Assembly: GCF_014207505.1 (NCBI RefSeq) | Contig: NZ_JACHGL010000003.1 | Location: 124,001-188,000 of the forward strand | Source: Leuconostoc carnosum | GTDB lineage: Bacteria > Bacillota > Bacilli > Lactobacillales > Lactobacillaceae | Direction of reading: 5' to 3' | Length of the DNA: 64,000 bases | Notes under the pieces: model-generated | The model's input: only the letters and a program-made list of their open reading frames with translations | Database searches by the model: none | Told to the model about the DNA's origin: nothing | In this document: one piece after another, positions 63,167 through 64,000 of the stretch | How positions within the stretch are numbered: position 1 is the stretch's first letter | Layout: every line of letters begins with the position of its first letter | Made by a program: the position numbers and the translations under genes

Positions 63167-64000
63167 CACGCATTGCTCCTTTTCTCTTGTCTTTTTAGTA
63201 CAATGGGTAAGCCAAACACTGCTTCAAAAAAATATGCTTTTTGAGAAAAAATATAAATTTCCAATTGTAAATCCAATGCTGTATGCCCGATAACCGTAAT
63301 ATGATCATTTTGAATCGATACTGTTAGTTTTTCTATCTTTTGCAGACGACTATCATCCAAGGCATCAGCCAATCGCAATAACGATGCCATTTTAGCAATA
63401 CGAATACGTTGCTTTGGTGAAAATTCTTGAATGGCTCGTAACGCATTGTCTGGTGTTTCAGCACTATGATATCGTGCGATGGCCGCAATCATATGTTGTT
63501 CGGTCGTGGATAGCCCATGAAAATCAATCCCTTCCAAAATTTCTTCTGAATATTGGTAATGACGTTGAGAATTGATAAAACTACCAACATCATGGGTCAA
63601 GGCTGCTACGCCCAATAGCAATCGATCACGCGTATCCAAACGATGAATCTTTTTTAAACGGTCAAATAAACGCCAAGCATATTCTAAAACAATCTCACGA
63701 TGCTTTTCTTCGACCATATATCGATCCGCAATGCCTCGTGCAGCTGTAATAATATCCTCTTGCGCTGTAGTATCTTTAGTAACTAAGCCATCTATAACCG
63801 TCAAATCACTAATCTGTATATATTCTGACCCAATGTGTGACATAATTTCTAAGACCAAGACGGCTTCCATATAAATCATCCAAATATCTTTAGTGTCCAA
63901 ATCATACTTATCTGAAATTTCTTGATCATTCATATAATTAAAATCAGTCACTAGAACTTGGAGATTTTTTTTATCGACGACCGTTGTTTTTTTAGCATCA
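63166..64000 (-). CDS. Ppx/GppA-family protein with C-terminal HD domain, 5' part outside window
   Basis: The frame is open to the right edge, so the start is not visible (GTG at 63951 and ATG at 63933 are internal possibilities). The visible part has SHIGSEYIQISDLTVIDGLV, which resembles the end of a Ppx actin-like domain, then an HD domain: LLLGVAALTHDVGSFINSQRHYQYSEEIL, HGLSTTEQHMIAAIARYHSAE. Likely a long exopolyphosphatase (Ppx2) or an HD remnant of one. Stop overlaps the ppk start by one base. Confidence 0.82.
   Translation of the reverse strand, partial: DAKKTTVVDKKNLQVLVTDFNYMNDQEISDKYDLDTKDIWMIYMEAVLVLEIMSHIGSEYIQISDLTVIDGLVTKDTTAQEDIITAARGIADRYMVEEKHREIVLEYAWRLFDRLKKIHRLDTRDRLLLGVAALTHDVGSFINSQRHYQYSEEILEGIDFHGLSTTEQHMIAAIARYHSAETPDNALRAIQEFSPKQRIRIAKMASLLRLADALDDSRLQKIEKLTVSIQNDHITVIGHTALDLQLEIYIFSQKAYFFEAVFGLPIVLKRQEKRSNA

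Noticed and set aside
1-64000. CRISPR arrays, insertion sequences, prophage genes, integrases
   Set aside because: No repeat-spacer pattern, transposase, terminal inverted repeats or phage genes were seen; composition and gene content are uniform and chromosomal.

Overview
The window is AT-rich, densely coded chromosomal DNA from a low-GC lactic acid bacterium. Most likely it is a Leuconostoc or close relative. That is inferred from protein character, the SUF-only Fe-S machinery, the methionine T-box operons and the gene order around dnaX-recR-tmk-holB and rplKAJL; no database search was possible. No insertion sequence, prophage, CRISPR array or other mobile element was seen. Almost all genes are on the minus strand; the plus-strand exceptions are a thioredoxin, an AI-2E-family transporter, the ilvD operon, pepS, tRNA-Arg and yigZ.

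1-10.4 kb is sulfur amino acid metabolism. Two methionine T-box leaders (about 4.0-4.3 and 10.0-10.35 kb) drive two minus-strand operons: metA/cysE-like-metI-metC-core metE-metQ-luxS, then small ORF-core metE-small ORF-metY. A partial OppA-like binding protein lies at the left edge.

10.5-16.5 kb holds a thioredoxin, an AI-2E-family permease, a PDZ-less HtrA-type protease next to a two-component system, and a nickel/cobalt permease with a long structured leader.

16.5-32.9 kb is the most interesting part, a branched-chain amino acid (BCAA) and Fe-S locus. leuABCD (followed by an MFS permease and a Sua5/YrdC-like gene) is preceded by a Leu-rich leader peptide and mutually exclusive RNA hairpins ending in a terminator. 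Immediately upstream is the SUF operon (XRE regulator-sufC-sufD-sufS-sufU-sufB-DUF59). It has its own leader peptide, rich in Ile and Leu codons, with the same five-step hairpin logic. Divergent from it is ilvD (an Fe-S enzyme) with a second DUF59 gene and a BASS permease. The reading offered here is that Fe-S assembly is controlled by ribosome-mediated attenuation in response to Ile/Leu supply, matching demand from the Fe-S dehydratases IlvD and LeuCD. LeuA lacks the C-terminal allosteric domain, which fits control by attenuation.

32.9-43.1 kb is mixed housekeeping: EamA permease, DEAD-box helicase, Gfo/Idh oxidoreductase, a catalytically degenerate GH25-like membrane protein, aminopeptidase PepS, ProC, deoxynucleoside kinase, a VanY-type carboxypeptidase, tRNA-Lys, GalE and an acyl-ACP thioesterase.

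43.1-54.1 kb is a compacted informational cluster: rsmI-holB-darA-tmk-yaaL-recR-dnaX, SRP RNA, an HD protein, tadA, an RsmC-like methyltransferase, rplL-rplJ with L10 leader, rplA-rplK, nusG-secE-rpmG. DnaX and HolB both lack the usual zinc-binding cysteine module, and ybaB, yabA and ricT are absent from their usual slots.

54.1-64 kb has a TetR regulator, a YhgE/Pip-type membrane protein, hpf, comFC-comFA, tRNA-Arg, yigZ and a polyphosphate operon (ppx-like gene running off the right edge, ppk, ppx).
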